Assembly: GCA_029204225.1 (NCBI GenBank)
Contig: CM055098.1
Coordinates: 46,622,799-46,686,798, forward strand
Length of the DNA stretch: 64,000 nt
From: Diphasiastrum complanatum
Lineage: Eukaryota; Streptophyta; Lycopodiopsida; Lycopodiales; Lycopodiaceae
Direction of reading: 5' to 3'
The translations under genes and the position numbers were made by a program. Each line of letters begins with the position of its first letter. Within the stretch, counting starts at the first letter, position 1. Of this stretch, positions 24,561 through 36,638 are shown in pieces. The notes beneath the pieces were generated by a model that did no database searches, was not told the origin of the DNA, and was given only the letters and a program-made list of their open reading frames with translations.

Positions 24561-24964
24561 AGTATTGTCAGACGTCGCAATGCGACGTCCAGGTCAGCAC
24601 ATGTTCACGTCACTAGAATTTGGTTCTGTGGTGTCCGGCACGTTGTGCCTGTCGAACTGCGATATATTTTAAAATTGTCGGATTCCGACAAAATTATAGT
24701 AACGTGTTTTTCTGACGTCCGCGACGAATTAAAAAAAAATTAAGCCCATGATTCACGTCGCAAAACACGTCGCAAATCGCGACGGGTGTTGTTGTGATAT
24801 CGCTTTTGTGTGTGTGTGTCATTTTGCTTTATGATTAATCAATTGATTGTTCATAGATTCTGTCTTTTATGCTGTCATCTTCCTCACTGTGATTCATTCT
24901 AACAATGGTTATGGGCCCACGTACGTAAAGGCAGAATCTAGGATCACATACTATCTTGGATTGA

Positions 24965-25445
24965 GCAGTATCAAAGCAGCATCAATTGCTGATTCTAGCT
25001 TTTGCTGCCACGAGTGAACTCGTGTGATCAGTCAATCTGCATAAAGCGACAATCGTTTGAAGCTCCTACAAATCAGTGAAGATGGCACTAGAAGTGTCAA
25101 GAGAGAGCAAGATGATTGATTGGCTAGAGGCTGACAATTACAGCTCGTGGAGTTGGAAGATGATCTTGCTGAAAGACAAGGGCCTCTTGGGCGTTGTATC
25201 ACATGAGGAGACTCCTGAGCTGGACCAAGAGGCCCGGGTGAAGTACGCATAGTAGGCCGAATTGATCACTGTGAAAGGGTCGAAAGCACACATGATGTTG
25301 TGCCTGAGCTTAGGTGAGACCGTGATCTCATTAGTGAGAGATTAGGAGATAGCAAAGGGGGTATGGGATGTGCTTCTTGGTAGCTTTCAAGCTAAAGGTT
25401 TCTCAAGCATTCTGATGTTGCAGAGGTAGCTGATGAACACCAAGA
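24965..25445 (+). pseudogene. Copia gag fragment
   Basis: From ATG 25082 the frame encodes DWLEADNYSSWSWKMILLKDKGLL, followed by VWDVLLGSFQAKG. This is the W-x(3)-(M/L)-x(2)-L-L-x-x-K start and the W-x-x-L motif of UBN2/DUF4219 gag proteins. Several in-frame stops (about 25250, 25345 and 25425) show it is dead. AGTATCAAAGCAGC at about 24967 may be a worn primer-binding site. No protease or pol follows. Confidence 0.6.
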
Positions 25446-25449
25446 CAAG

Positions 25450-26785
25450 TATTTTTACGTACTATCTTTAAATTCCAATGGGTTAAGGGAAATGAAAAAG
25501 AGAAATAGGTGTCATGTGGTTTTCTAATAAGGGATCAATTCCGAAAAAACAACACACCACTGATCAATCATGTCGTTGTTACAAGAATGGTTCGACATTT
25601 CCTATAACTAAGGGTAATCGTGCAATCCTAAGAAAATTTTATCAGCCAAACCATACTCCCTAGCTGATAAAGGTTTTTCACACCTGTAGATGCACGACCC
25701 GGGGAGAGTGTATCTCTAGTTCAAATTTTGATTTCCTTAGACTTGCTTTCTTTGAGTTTGTATAGTGTGAAGATTTTATGACTCACTAAGATCCAAACTA
25801 TTTTTTTGATCTTTGGTTATGAATGACAGCACAATTAGCACCATTGGAAATGTAGAAAATCAACATCTACTTCATGAAAGAGATGCAAGCTCAACAAGAT
25901 CTTGATCAAACATAAACAATATGAAATAGTGAAGTTGCTATCTGCACAAAAATAGTAACAAACTGTATTTCACACGTGTGGATCTGAATTACATCAAGTA
26001 TAAACATTCTATATAAAAGATTGCAAGATATCATCACTATAGTGTACCAATAGATAGATGAACCCAAGAGAACTCGTGTATAAGCATGAAATGAGATAAG
26101 AACAGAGAAGATGTGTTATCCTCTTGGAGGGTTTGCGGATCCCAAGGCAATCCTACCCCTAGTTAATAAGTGAGAGGGATTTGGCACCCTGCGCATGTAA
26201 GTCCAAGCTGATGACTACATAGAGATTTGATTAATTAGAAATTTAAGAAAAGGACTTTAGGCCTTTTTGCGGGACTTCTAATGTCGTAGGGCCCAAAAGT
26301 CAAGTTAGTGAATAAAATAGGGGTTCCCAACAAAATTCATTTTCAAATTGGGTCCTTTAATTAATGAATGGGTTCCCACTTCTTCTTAGATTTGAATAGT
26401 TGGGGAGGTACGAATTGGCCAATAGGAAGTGAGGCAAAGACCCTCCAATCCAATCAAGAATGTCCTTGCTCTCTATCTCTCTTCCTCCATCTCTCGTGCT
26501 TTCTTTGTATTTGCTAATTGTTGGATTTGATGTTTATTGGAATTGAATGTTCTTATGCTTTTTGTGAGAGAGAAGAGGAGAGAGAGGGACGAGTTTCTAT
26601 CATTGTGGATTAGGGTTAATAGATCTAGTGTTAATGGATATTAGTGTTAGTGTGCACATGCTGGATTATGAAATATGCTATCGCTCTCATGAATATGAAC
26701 CTCCGCGTGACAACTAACCTTGTCTCCTTGATGCTTGTGTGCTTGGATCTACGGTTGAGGCTAGCATAGGAAATAGTCCACTACA
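25450..26785 (+). mobile_element. Probable 5' LTR of a plus-strand Gypsy element
   Basis: The stretch is bounded on the right by a tRNA-Asp-type primer site (26790-26807) and ends ...GTCCACTACA, as expected for a 5' LTR end. The left border was not found, so the start is approximate. No second copy lies in the window. Confidence 0.45.
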
Positions 26786-26789
26786 ATTT

Positions 26790-26807
26790 TGGCGCCATTG
26801 TCGGGGA
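26790..26807 (+). other. Gypsy primer-binding site (tRNA-Asp)
   Basis: TGGCGCCATTGTCGGGGA differs at two positions from TGGCGCCGTTGCCGGGGA, the complement of the plant tRNA-Asp 3' end that the complete Gypsy element here uses (39037-39054). Confidence 0.75.
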
Positions 26808-28002
26808 GCTACGCCAATTTTTAGTTTGCAGCATATTTGGATGGATGTTAGCTTGCATTTAGGCATCTTGTTTTGGCATTAGTAGGGTTAAAACTGCATT
26901 TTAGAGTTAGATTGGGTGCTATTTTGCTTGATTTGAGTGATTTTGATTGTTTAAAATCTAATCTGATTATTGAGTAGGGGAAGGCATATAGATCACAATT
27001 CTTAAGATCTATTTGGATTTGAGAAATCAGAGAAAACAACAAAAATCACTCATTTTTGCATATTTGGTGAAGAAGAAGGCAATTTCATCATCAGACTTGA
27101 TAACTTCTTGCTCTCTAGAAAAGATCCTTCACCGAGTTCCATACAGGACCAAATTCATACAGAGTATCTTCAGATTGAAGGTTGAAGATTAGTTCCCAAC
27201 AGATCTCCAGAAATAGAGCAAAATTACCAAAAGTCCTAAAAAACATAAAGAGAACATTCGCCCAATTTACTACACATAGGTGTGCTTAAAATCTATTTAT
27301 TGTGACGCGGTGGAGATCAATACCAAAAATAAAAGGCCAAAGTGATTGTTCATCTAGTTGTTGGTAACCTTTTGTGAAAAAATTAAATCTTTATGCAAAC
27401 ATATCAGTTCTATGAGAAGAACCTTCGCCTAAACCTTTGCTAGACTCAGTGTCAGTCCCACTTACTATTTCTGATAATCAGTGAGTTGTGCAAACATTAA
27501 GTCAAGGCCAATTGTCATATTGACCTATTTCTGTCAAAAAGGACCACCTTTTTGCAAAAATAATAGTATTACGCTTAGACATTTGCCTACTTTTTTGAGG
27601 ATTATAAATATAGTATTTCATCATTTTTGAGTTCGGCTTTGTTGGGATTATCTAAGCGATAGATTTGTCAGGAACAGCCAGATCAGTGATTATTTATCCA
27701 AAATAGTAGTGAAGAAACTTCGTTGAGTCATTTTTCGCCTAGAAAACCTTCACCCGTACTATTTTTAGATTCTGATCTACCAGATCTAGCCACTGTCAAA
27801 TTTCTGGGCATTCTGTTACATTTTGATTTTATCCTAAAAAATTCTAATTTTAGAAGTATCGATCACTTGATCAAAGGCCTTTTTTTCGAAAAAATAGAAA
27901 TCTGATTATTGTCAAGTGATAGAATTTTTAAGATCTGATATGAGATAGGATTTGATTATAAACTCTAGATCCAATAGCATTGTCTGATTGAATTGATTCA
28001 CA
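26808..28002 (+). other. Gypsy 5' leader, no coding sequence
   Basis: AT-rich untranslated-looking sequence between the primer site and the gag ATG. A leader of this length is usual for plant Gypsy elements. Nothing else is supported. Confidence 0.45.
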
Positions 28003-28995
28003 ATGGGCGTTCCTCCAATTGTTGTTACAAGGTCACCTCGATTAGAGATACCAAAGTATAATGAGATATCTGATCCTGTCAGATTTCTCAAAATCTATTC
28101 TTAATCATGTGAGGTATATAGCGAAGTTTCTCCACAAGATAAACTTAAGCTATTCCCTATGGCCTTAATTGGAGCACCACAAGATTGGTTTTACAACCAA
28201 GATGAAACAAAACGTGCAGATTGGGACGTTGTTAAACAAGCCCTCATAACAAGATTTAAACCGAGAAACTTTATGGAAGATCCTTTCCTTCTTTTAAGTA
28301 ATATTAAAATGGGAAAGAGAGAGGGAGTACGAGATTATACTAAACGGGTTAAGCACCTCAGATGAGTGTGATCTCGCTTAAATTATTGACGATGCTATGA
28401 TTATGTGGTTTTTAGCAGGTCTACCTAAGAGGATTAGATGCGAGCTGAAATGCCATACTGAGTATATGTCATTACAAAATGCTATGGACGGTGCAATATG
28501 AGAGGAGGATGAAGATTTTGATGATGAACCAAATATTGAAATGTTGCCATATATAGTGGGGCAAACCACTACTACATCCACCACTATTGCATCCACGAAT
28601 ATTAGTGCTACTGCGAAATTGATTATTAACGAGTTCGTGAAACTTGGTCAAAAGCAGCAGATGCAGTTGGATAAGATGCAATCTCAGTTCGATGAGAAGA
28701 TGAAAGCTTTGGAAGAGGTGCAACCTTAATAGAACCTAAGCCTTACAAAGGTAATGAACAGTGGAATTACAATAATGATTAAGAGATTGGACCTTCAGAA
28801 CAGTATGCTATCTATGCTGCCGCACAACAACAAGCAGCGAGACAATGGGCCAGAGCACCACTTGGATGCTTTGCATGAGGAGAGAACCATGGAGTTGCGT
28901 TATTTCTGAACAAAGGAAAGCTTGTTCCATTCTGTCGTGAATGCGGTTATGGACATTGTTACAAGAATTGTCCAACAAGACCAAAACCACTTGAT
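28003..28995 (+). pseudogene. Gypsy gag, broken
   Basis: Begins MGVPPIVVTRSPRLEIPKY. It contains the retrotransposon gag core (LKLFPMALIGAPQDWF, WDVVKQALITRFKPR, REGVRDYTKRVKHL), a further LP-x-R block in a shifted frame, a Gln-rich coiled coil (FVKLGQKQQMQLDKMQSQFD) and a worn knuckle (CRECGYGHCYKNC). Stops and frameshifts at about 28100, 28365 and 28500 break it. Compared with the related fragment at 44812-45333 it lacks about 330 bp after the coiled coil. No protease or pol of this element follows; a Copia begins within 130 bp. Confidence 0.7.
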
Positions 28996-29120
28996 TAGAC
29001 AGATCTCAATTCTACTAACAAAGTGTGGAGTTTACTTGACAAAGGATGAGAAACGAACGTGAACTCGAAACATTTCTATTCGTGATCAACCTCAAAGGAT
29101 TCACCAAATTTTATCTTGCT

Positions 29121-29298
29121 TGATACTTGAAAGATTTGCGAAACAGTTTCTTGTAGAAGCTCGTGGATTCTTGTTAAAGCTCAAGAGATTCGCGAACATA
29201 ATATTGTCACGAAATATTTTGTTTCTTGTTCAAAGCTCACCTGTCGCGAACAATTCAAAAATTATTCTGGATTTTTCTTTCAAAATTGTCATCTGTCG
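29121..29298 (+). mobile_element. Truncated Copia LTR
   Basis: Matches the first ~180 bp of the LTR at 41881-42659 (TGATACT start, AAATATTTTGTTTCTTGTTCAAA, TTATTCTGGATTTTTCTT). It then jumps directly into the gag start (TCGATCAGCAATATTCAGGC). The rest of the LTR and the primer site are deleted. Confidence 0.7.
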
Positions 29299-31271
29299 AT
29301 CAGCAATATTCAGGCTAAGATCACTATGATGTTGGATCCAGAAGGTTCAAACTATTTGATTTGGAAATTAAAGACTTCACTCATATTGAAAGGCGAAGGT
29401 GTAGAACCAATAGAGGAGAAGCCAATAGCTACACCTGGCAAAGGACTTCGAGAAAGGAGTTTGAGAAATGACAAAGCTATAGCAATTATTGCGTCTTCAG
29501 TGCATGACAGTATAATGCTAGATCATACATCAATTTCGAACGCAAAAGATTTATGGGAAGAATTGCAAACCAAGAATGAGACTCGATCTCGTAATCAAAT
29601 CATGTTCTTGGAAGACCAAATAGCTTACCTACAGTGGGACGACAAAGACCTAAACACATTCGTACGAAAGATTAAAGACCTATTTATTTCCTTGCGTAAT
29701 TCTGGCGCCAAAAACGCAATTACAAAGTAAAAACAGCTTGGTCATTTTCTTCAAGCCCTATCCAGGTCATTCCACACAACCTGAACCTTAATGGCGGAAG
29801 ATGCGACAACAACACTTCAAAAGGCAATAGATGGAGTTAAAGAGGAAGTAGAAGCTTGTGAATACTATGATGACAATGGTGATTCCAAAAATGCTCTATT
29901 TACTCAGAAGAATAAATCTTCTAAGAAGTCTAAGTTTAAGAGGGAGTCATCTAAAAAGAATGAGTCTAAGACAAATGATCAACAATTGGAAAACAATAGA
30001 AAAATTTTGTGTGATAAGAAGATCTGTACCAGATGCAAAAGATCAATTCACACAGAAGATAAGTATTGATTAAACCCAAAGATTGAATGCATTCATTGTC
30101 ATAAACAGGGTCATGCAGTAGTAGACTATTATCAAAATCCCATAAACAAGAAGGAGCAGAATCGAAGTGAACCTTCAGATTCAAACTATGTCGAAGACAA
30201 AGCAGAATGCTCTAGAGCAGCAGAAGACAGGACAACAAGGAACTCAGCAGCTTATGTTAGTGCTGATCTATGTTGTTCATTTAATTCCAAGTAACCTTCA
30301 CAAAGAACTTTGGTAAACTGTTCGAGGAAGATTTTGATAACCTAGTTGCTAAAGGCAACAGAGAAGGAAATTTGTATCACTTGAATCGAACAAGCGAATC
30401 AAACTCAAGAATCAATATATTGTGGCACAGGAGGCTATGTCACGTGAACATGGAAGTCGTGTACCAAGCCAACAAAAGTCAGAGAATTGAAGGAGTCGAA
30501 ATCAAAAGTAGAGATATTAAAAACTACCTGCGAATCTTGTCTTAAAGACAAGATGACTAGTTCAGTAAGGATGTTTATCAGGCAACTAAGGTACTTGAAA
30601 TTGTGCATTTAGATATTTGTGAACCATTCAAAGTATTGTCGTTGGCTGATGCAAAGTACTTCATTACGTTTATTGATGACTTTAGCAAGTTCGTTGTGGT
30701 ATACTTTATACGTACAACATTTGAAGGTTTCAAGAAATTCGTTGAGTATACGAATTGGGCTGCGAAACCAACAGGCAATAAGTTGAAGCATATTCGCATA
30801 GATCATGGAGGTGAGTACATTTCCAATGAACTCAAGGCTTACTGTACTGATCGAGGTATTATGCATATAAAGACTGCATCATATACACCTCAGCACAATG
30901 GAATAGTTGACCGAAGGAATCGTACGCTTATGGAAGCTGCTAGGTGTATGATGGCTCATGCGAAGGCACCAAATCAGTTGTGGGTAGAAGCAGTGGCTAC
31001 ATCAAATTATCCTCAGAATCATATTCTGAAATCTCGAATACCGGATAAAACTCCTCATGAGATATGGTAGAAGTTGAAGCCAAATCTAGCACATGTTCAG
31101 ACATCCGGATGCGAAGTGTATATCCACATTTCTGATAAGCTAAGAAAGAAACTCGATGAAAAGACAGAACAAGGTTTTCTGGTAGGATTCGAGTTACATT
31201 CGTCATATTATCGTGTCTATCCCGAAACTGGAAAGATAACAATTGTTCGAGATGTTAAATTTAATGAGTCA
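29299..31271 (+). pseudogene. Copia family X, unit 1, 5' part (gag to integrase)
   Basis: Gag opens at about 29326 (LDPEGSNYLIWKLKTSLILKGEG) and includes DLWEELQTKNETRSRNQ and the LNTFVRKIKDLF block. A worn zinc knuckle (CTRCKRSIHTEDKY...CIHCHKQGHAVVDYY, with Y for the last C) follows. The integrase core spans 30603-31070: HLDICEPF, FIDDFSKFVVVYF, IRIDHGGEYISNE and TPQHNGIVDRRNRTL. The catalytic D, D and E positions read D, D, D: the third acidic residue is D in VDRRN, where E is the norm. Much of protease and gag-pre-integrase is deleted, and several stops are present. The unit resumes at 40285 after the nested Gypsy. Confidence 0.75.
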
Positions 31272-32489
31272 TGTCGTGGTATACCAATTGTATTTGGTAT
31301 AGTTTTGTAGTATTTAATGTCGAATCCCCAAGAGGATAGCTTCTTTATGGTATAATGTTGATATTGTTCTGACTTATTCGTATGATATAAAATGGAGAAT
31401 TAGTCTGGTTGTCAAACAGACATTTGGGTTAAGTAACCAGTATTACTTAATGGATAAATGAATGTTTAAAATTGGAATATCAGTCTTCTCTTTCGAATCG
31501 AAGAATTGGCGTTCTACAAGAGAATTGTTATCAGAGTAGTACGAATGTACTCCACTCTATCTGATTAAGGTGTCGGCAAGAATTCGGATTGATTTCGATG
31601 TATTCGTTCATCAGTGATCAAAGTTAATCTTATTCTTGGATGAACAAAAGTTAAACAGTAGTCCTCAACAACTAGTGTTCTCCTCAGAGTTAAATCTCTT
31701 GTATAATCTTCGAATATGTTAGAAACATATGTTCGGAGATATTCAGAATACAGATATCTTATCTCAATTCTTCAGACAGGGACTATCAATTCAGTTGTAT
31801 ACATACTTTTCTATCGATGACTGAGATAGACTTCTGATGATAAACGTTATTCGGGTATCGAACAAGTATTCGAGTGTCGAACAAATATTCGAATGAACGA
31901 ATAAGTTAGTTTTAAGACAGTTCGTTAGAACACTTTTACGGATACACAGCATAGACTGTAATGTGCTTATGCAACTGTCTGACCAGAGATAGATTTATAT
32001 AAGAAAGATTGTTAGAGTAATTCAGAAGATCTCTCACAAGTACATAAACTTTTATCTCTCAGCGAATACATAAACTATATCTCCTGGTGAGTAAGACTGA
32101 ATCGTGTCTTCTCTTTATCATCTTCAGAGCGAACAATCACGTCTTTATAAATTAGAGGCGTGTCGCTTTACTGAATAAGGTTAACCAATATATATCTGAC
32201 ACGTATGTAGATTATACCGCAAAGATGTATCTAACCCTGAGTTTAGATTACTATAGTTAGAATTGTCGATTCGGATCGAGTCGTTTCATGTAAGTGTCTT
32301 TATTTAAGGGTTGTTGTAGATGTCGCTTCATTGCTGAGGACTTGTCCTTTATATGTGATATTTAGTATGTCACAAAAAATATAGGCAGGTCCCTTCATTA
32401 TAAATGTATCCAGCTCTTGTCTTCTTATGTGAATATATATTGCTTCATTTGGATGTATATTCGTTGTTTAATAAATACACATCTTCACA
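31272..32489 (-). repeat. Gypsy 3' LTR
   Basis: Left copy of the LTR pair, 1,218 bp. The minus-strand polypurine tract lies next to its right edge (about 32490-32502). It differs from the other LTR at roughly ten positions (e.g. GGATGAAC versus GGATTAAC; TATTTAGTATGTCACA versus TACTTAGTATGTCGCG). Confidence 0.95.
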
Positions 32490-32709
32490 TATCCCCCTCC
32501 TCAAATGTGAAACGTCCTCGTGAACAAACAGTATTCTTTTTGAGATTTGGTCGTTGATTAGAAAAGAATATATTCGGTTCGTTGATCAATTCGTCTTTAA
32601 AAGATATTTCTTCAGTAGGAACTTTATTCGAATTGATGGTTATTGCCTTCAAGTATTTGAAAACATCAGATACAGCATCACATAGGTAAAGGATTTGGAA
32701 AAGAACTCT

Positions 32710-33270
32710 TTAGTCTTGATACATCTCGTCATATAATTGCTGAGCGAGGTCTAAATCCCTTTGACATTCGAGTAACAATAGTTTTTCTCGAGAACGAGAG
32801 TATCTGCCAATAGCAAGATTTCCGAATTCTTCTAAATGTATCGGAAGAAGAGTGCCATCAAATAATTCTTGTACTAATTTGACATCTTCCTCCGAATCGT
32901 TCCTTAATCTGATCTCTCGAAAGAATCGTGCTGAATGCTGTAAATAATTACACTTAATATACAAATTTTGTACAAAAAATAAGGTCTTTGCTGCAAATGT
33001 GCCGAACTGTCGATAAGAATATGTACAAAATAATTTATAAGCACGGGACTTCGTTCGATCCTGCAGACTGTGTTTGATTTCTGCAAAATATTCAGCAAAA
33101 TTGCGCTCCCAGTCAATGTAGATCTCATATAGTTCAGGATACGCCATATTTATATTGATCAGCAAACCCGCATTGTCGAATGCTGCTATGTCCGCACGCT
33201 CCGTTGGTTTGTACAGTTCGAATTGACAGTGTCGTCTCCAAAATTGTCGGTTTCGATCGTCGACCTCCAA
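32710..33270 (-). CDS. Extra ORF between Gypsy pol and 3' LTR, unknown function
   Basis: An uninterrupted 186-codon frame on the element's coding strand, starting MEVDDRNRQFWRRH, about 130 bp after the pol stop. I do not recognise the product. It is rich in aromatic and charged residues (YPELYEIYIDWERNFAEYF; FCTYSYRQFGTFAAKTLFF) with a predicted-looking helical C-terminal end (LLLLECQRDLDLAQQLYDEM). It lacks a signal peptide or a clear membrane span, so an envelope role is not supported. Some plant Gypsy lineages carry an additional gene in this position. It is intact although pol is not. It may be a captured host sequence or an accessory protein of the lineage. Confidence 0.5.
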   Translation of the reverse strand: MEVDDRNRQFWRRHCQFELYKPTERADIAAFDNAGLLININMAYPELYEIYIDWERNFAEYFAEIKHSLQDRTKSRAYKLFCTYSYRQFGTFAAKTLFFVQNLYIKCNYLQHSARFFREIRLRNDSEEDVKLVQELFDGTLLPIHLEEFGNLAIGRYSRSREKLLLLECQRDLDLAQQLYDEMYQD

Positions 33271-33299
33271 AAATAAATAAATATTAATAAATTCGCAAA

Positions 33300-33400
33300 T
33301 AAGACTCGAATGATGTTCGGATGATAGTATTCGAAGGATGTTCGGGTGGTATTCGAATGAATGATCGGATGATATTCGAATGAATGATCGGATGATATTC
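33300..33400 (-). repeat. Short tandem repeats between pol and the extra ORF
   Basis: The unit GATATTCGAATGAATGATCG repeats about three times in a row at 33340-33402, with looser relatives (GATGTTCGG, GTATTCGAA) to the left. It separates the pol stop from the extra ORF. Confidence 0.8.
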
Positions 33401-33401
33401 G

Positions 33402-36400
33402 TTAAATAAAATATTTCTTGAGTCTGGAGCCGTTAATACGTGTAGGTAGGAGTTCTCCTTCGAGTGACTCAAGTTGTACCGAACCATTCTCGAATACTTC
33501 AATTACTTTGTACGGTCCCAACCATTTCATATGAAGTTTTCCCGGAAACTTTTGGTGATGACTATCATAAACAAGGGCAAAGCCATTGGTCTTAAGATCG
33601 CAGATCTTAAGTGTAAAATCATATTTAATCTTTCGTTGCTCCTGAATTTTCTTTGTAAGTTCGAGTGAACGTGTTCGAGCTTCCGAAAGTTCTTAGATAA
33701 TCAATAACCGTTCATTGGTACAGTCTGCCTCTGTCCGTTCTGCTTGTATTCGGAAGGTAGGTATTTCAAATTCGATAGGCAGGATTGGATGCATTCCGTA
33801 CATAAGATAATAAGGGGTTTGTTGAGTAGTGATCTTTTCAGTGTTTCTATATGCCCAGAGAACAGAGGGTAACTTTTGATCCCAGTCTGAAGCATGTGCA
33901 ATAGAAATTTTATTAAGGATCTTACATAATATGCCATTTGCTCTCTCTGTTAACCCATTAGCTTTCGGATTATAAGGTGTTGTCTTCCTATGTTTGATCT
34001 GGAAATAATTTGTCAAGTGTCGAATTGTTTCATTCAGAAAGTGTGTTCCTCGATCACTGACAAGTTCTAAAGGACAACCATATCGTGTAATAATAGATTT
34101 GAAAAGAAAAGTTGTGACAGTCTTCGAGTCGTTTCGTTTCGTTCCTTCAGCTTCCACATTCTTTGTCGCATAATCCGTTGCTACCAAGATATATCGACAC
34201 TTGGTGTGTCGGGTTACTGGTTTGATTGGCCCGACAAAGTCGATCCCCCATTTTTCGAATGGTGCGAGCGGTAAAATTGGTGTCAATGGCCAATTCATTG
34301 CTTTAGTTGGTTTACCAGACCTTTGGCATGGATCACACGATCGAATATAGATAGAGACATCTTTAAACATAGTAGGCCACCAATACTTGGCATTTAATAT
34401 CTTTTTAACAGTGTTTTTGAGGGCAAAGTGACCTCCGGCATCTTCCGAATGTAAGGCTTGGATGACTCTCGAAATTTGTTCGGCTTCAAGACACCTTCTT
34501 AATTGATTATCAGCACCAAGTTTATACAGGATATTATTGATAATTGTATATGGTGCAACTTTGTATTGAAACACTGTTTTCTTCTCCAAGTCATATCCAT
34601 CAAGATATATCTGATCTTTGAGATAATCAATAATATCAGAATAAAAAGAATTCGATGAAGATAACTTGAACAAATTTTCATCTGGGAAATCGTCATTCAA
34701 TGGGTTTTCAATTTTTCCAGTGCTTATTCGTGAAAGGTAATCCGCATTGGTATGGTATTTCCCTTGGCGAAGTTCAACTGTATAAGTGAATTCTTGTAAT
34801 AACAGAACCTAGCGAGCTATTCGTCCTGATAAATCTGGTTTGTTTACTAGATATTTCAGAGCATAGTGATCCACATGGAAAATAAAAGCATACCCCAGCA
34901 AATAATGCCGAAATTTCTTAACTGTAAATATCATTCCAAGTGCTTCTCGTTCTGTCGCCGAATAATTCTTCTCCGAAGAACTGAGTTGTCGACTAGCATA
35001 ATATATTGGATAGTCTTTCTTCTGTTCGTCCTTCTGGCTTAGACATACACCAATAGCGAATGCTGACACATCCACATAACAATGAAATATAATTGACCAA
35101 TTAGGTGGTCTTAAGATCGGTGCATTGATCAGTTTCTATTTGAGATTTTCGAAAGCTTTTTGGTGTTCTTCTGTCCAAAGATACACCACTTCCTTCTTTA
35201 ATAATTGAGTAAGTGCTGCAGATATTGAGGCATGATTCTGGATAAACCTTCGATAATAACCGACATGTCCCAAAAAGGCTCGAAGTTCGCGAAGATTTGT
35301 TGGTATAAGCAAATTCCGTATTACTTCGATTTTATCTTTGTCGACCTCGATCCCTCGATTGGATATTCTGTGTCCTAGAAGAATGCCTTCTCTCATTCCG
35401 AAGAAACATTTTTCGGGATGGAGTGACAGACAAGTGTCTCGACACTTGTGTAAGGTTAGCTTCAGTTTCTGGATATGAGATTTGCTATCGCTGTATACAC
35501 AGAAGTCGTCAATAAATATTTCGAGAAAAAATCATAAAAACGCGGCAAAAATCAGCATCATAATTTGTTGAAAAGTCGTCGGCGCATTACAGAGACCAAA
35601 GGGCATTCTATTGTAGGCATAAGTGCCCCAATCGGTGGTGAATGTGGTTTTCGCTTTATCCTCCTTCCGCATTCTAACTTGATTATAGCCTGAAAAACCA
35701 TCACAGAAACTATATCGTTCTTGTCCAGCTACCTGATCCAGAATAGAATCAGTGAATGGTAACGGATGATGATCTTTCTGTGTAGCTGCATTGAGCTTTC
35801 GAAAGTCCTGGCATATACGAATCTTGCCAGTCTTCTTCTTTGGTACTACCACAATAGGTGACACCCATTCGCTACTTAAGACAGGATAAATAATTCCTGC
35901 TTTTAGATATTTGTTGAGTTCGTCTTTTACCATTAAAGAGTACTTTGGATTAAGTCGATATTGTCTCTGACGAACAGGAATAGCGTTCTCCTTTACATCA
36001 ATTCGATGTTCACCATATTCGGCAGGAATTCCTTTTAAGTCATCAAGCGACCATGCAAAGACGTCCTGATACTCTTTAAGCAATTCAGTGTATTTAGATA
36101 ACTCAGTTTCTCCCAAGGACTTTGCAACATGGACACATCTGCCCGGTGCAAGTTCAATTTGCTCTGTTGAATCAGGTAAAATCATACCTTCTGTCATACT
36201 AGACTTTGAATATCCATGAATTTCGCGCATTGCTGTCTCCATAGATATGTTCGTGTCGACAGACTGATTCTTATTTTCAATTTCTTCGTCTGATTCGTGC
36301 GAGTCGTCCGATTCGTACGAATCTGTTGATTCGTCTTCAGTAATAACTAGTTCATCTAGTTCTGTGTTGCAAACATCGATGAATTCTTCTGCATTATCTG

Positions 36401-36638
36401 ATTCGTTATCATTCTCATAGCATTCAAAAAATTTAACTTCGACATCTGAAACATTAGAGAAGATATTTAGTGCATAAGAAGAATTTTCCGAAGTATAGCT
36501 AGTGTCGGTCATAGGATTTTCGCCTTCGTATCTATCTTTATTCCAGGTAATGATCTCCTCTGCTGGTTTTCCACGATTATTGGTCTCGCCAGTTTGAAAT
36601 CTTAATTCCCTAGACTTCCAATGAACACTAGCATTTGA
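33402..36638 (-). pseudogene. Gypsy pol (RT, RNase H, integrase), five stop codons
   Basis: In frame with gag-protease. RT shows SPIVVVPKKKTGKIRICQDF, MPFGLCNAPTTFQQ and FIDDF (the Y/F-x-DD active site, ~35490). RNase H shows DVSAFAIGVCLSQ and YSATEREALGMIF. Integrase shows a WWPTMFKDV...CDPCQR zinc region, GIDFVGPI, LVSDRGTHF and NGLTERANG (D, D, E). The end has GPYKVIEVFENGSVQLE, a GPY/F module, and a normal stop at 33402-33404; no chromodomain follows. Premature stops lie at 36639 (TAG), 35532 (TGA), 35136 (TAG), about 34809 (TAG, where Trp is expected) and 33693 (TAA). Each is one C-to-T or G-to-A change from a sense codon. No frameshift was noticed. Confidence 0.85.

Larger units (their letters stand above)
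22010..24796. mobile_element. Probable non-autonomous CACTA-like element filled with microsatellites
   Basis: The right end reads, on the minus strand, CACAACAACACCCGTCGC, followed inward by repeated CGTCGCAAA/TTTGCGACG words (24755-24785). This resembles CACTA terminal CACTACAACAAAA followed by GCGACGG subterminal repeats. Near-palindromic GTCGGATTCCGAC words occur at both ends: about 22094, 22123 and 24677, plus a variant at 22023. The interior has no transposase, only GA/GT tracts and local duplications. The left terminus was not found, so the left coordinate is approximate. Confidence 0.45.

Noticed and set aside
32710-33270. Envelope-like gene in the Gypsy element
   Set aside because: No signal peptide, transmembrane segment or cleavage site is visible in the extra ORF.
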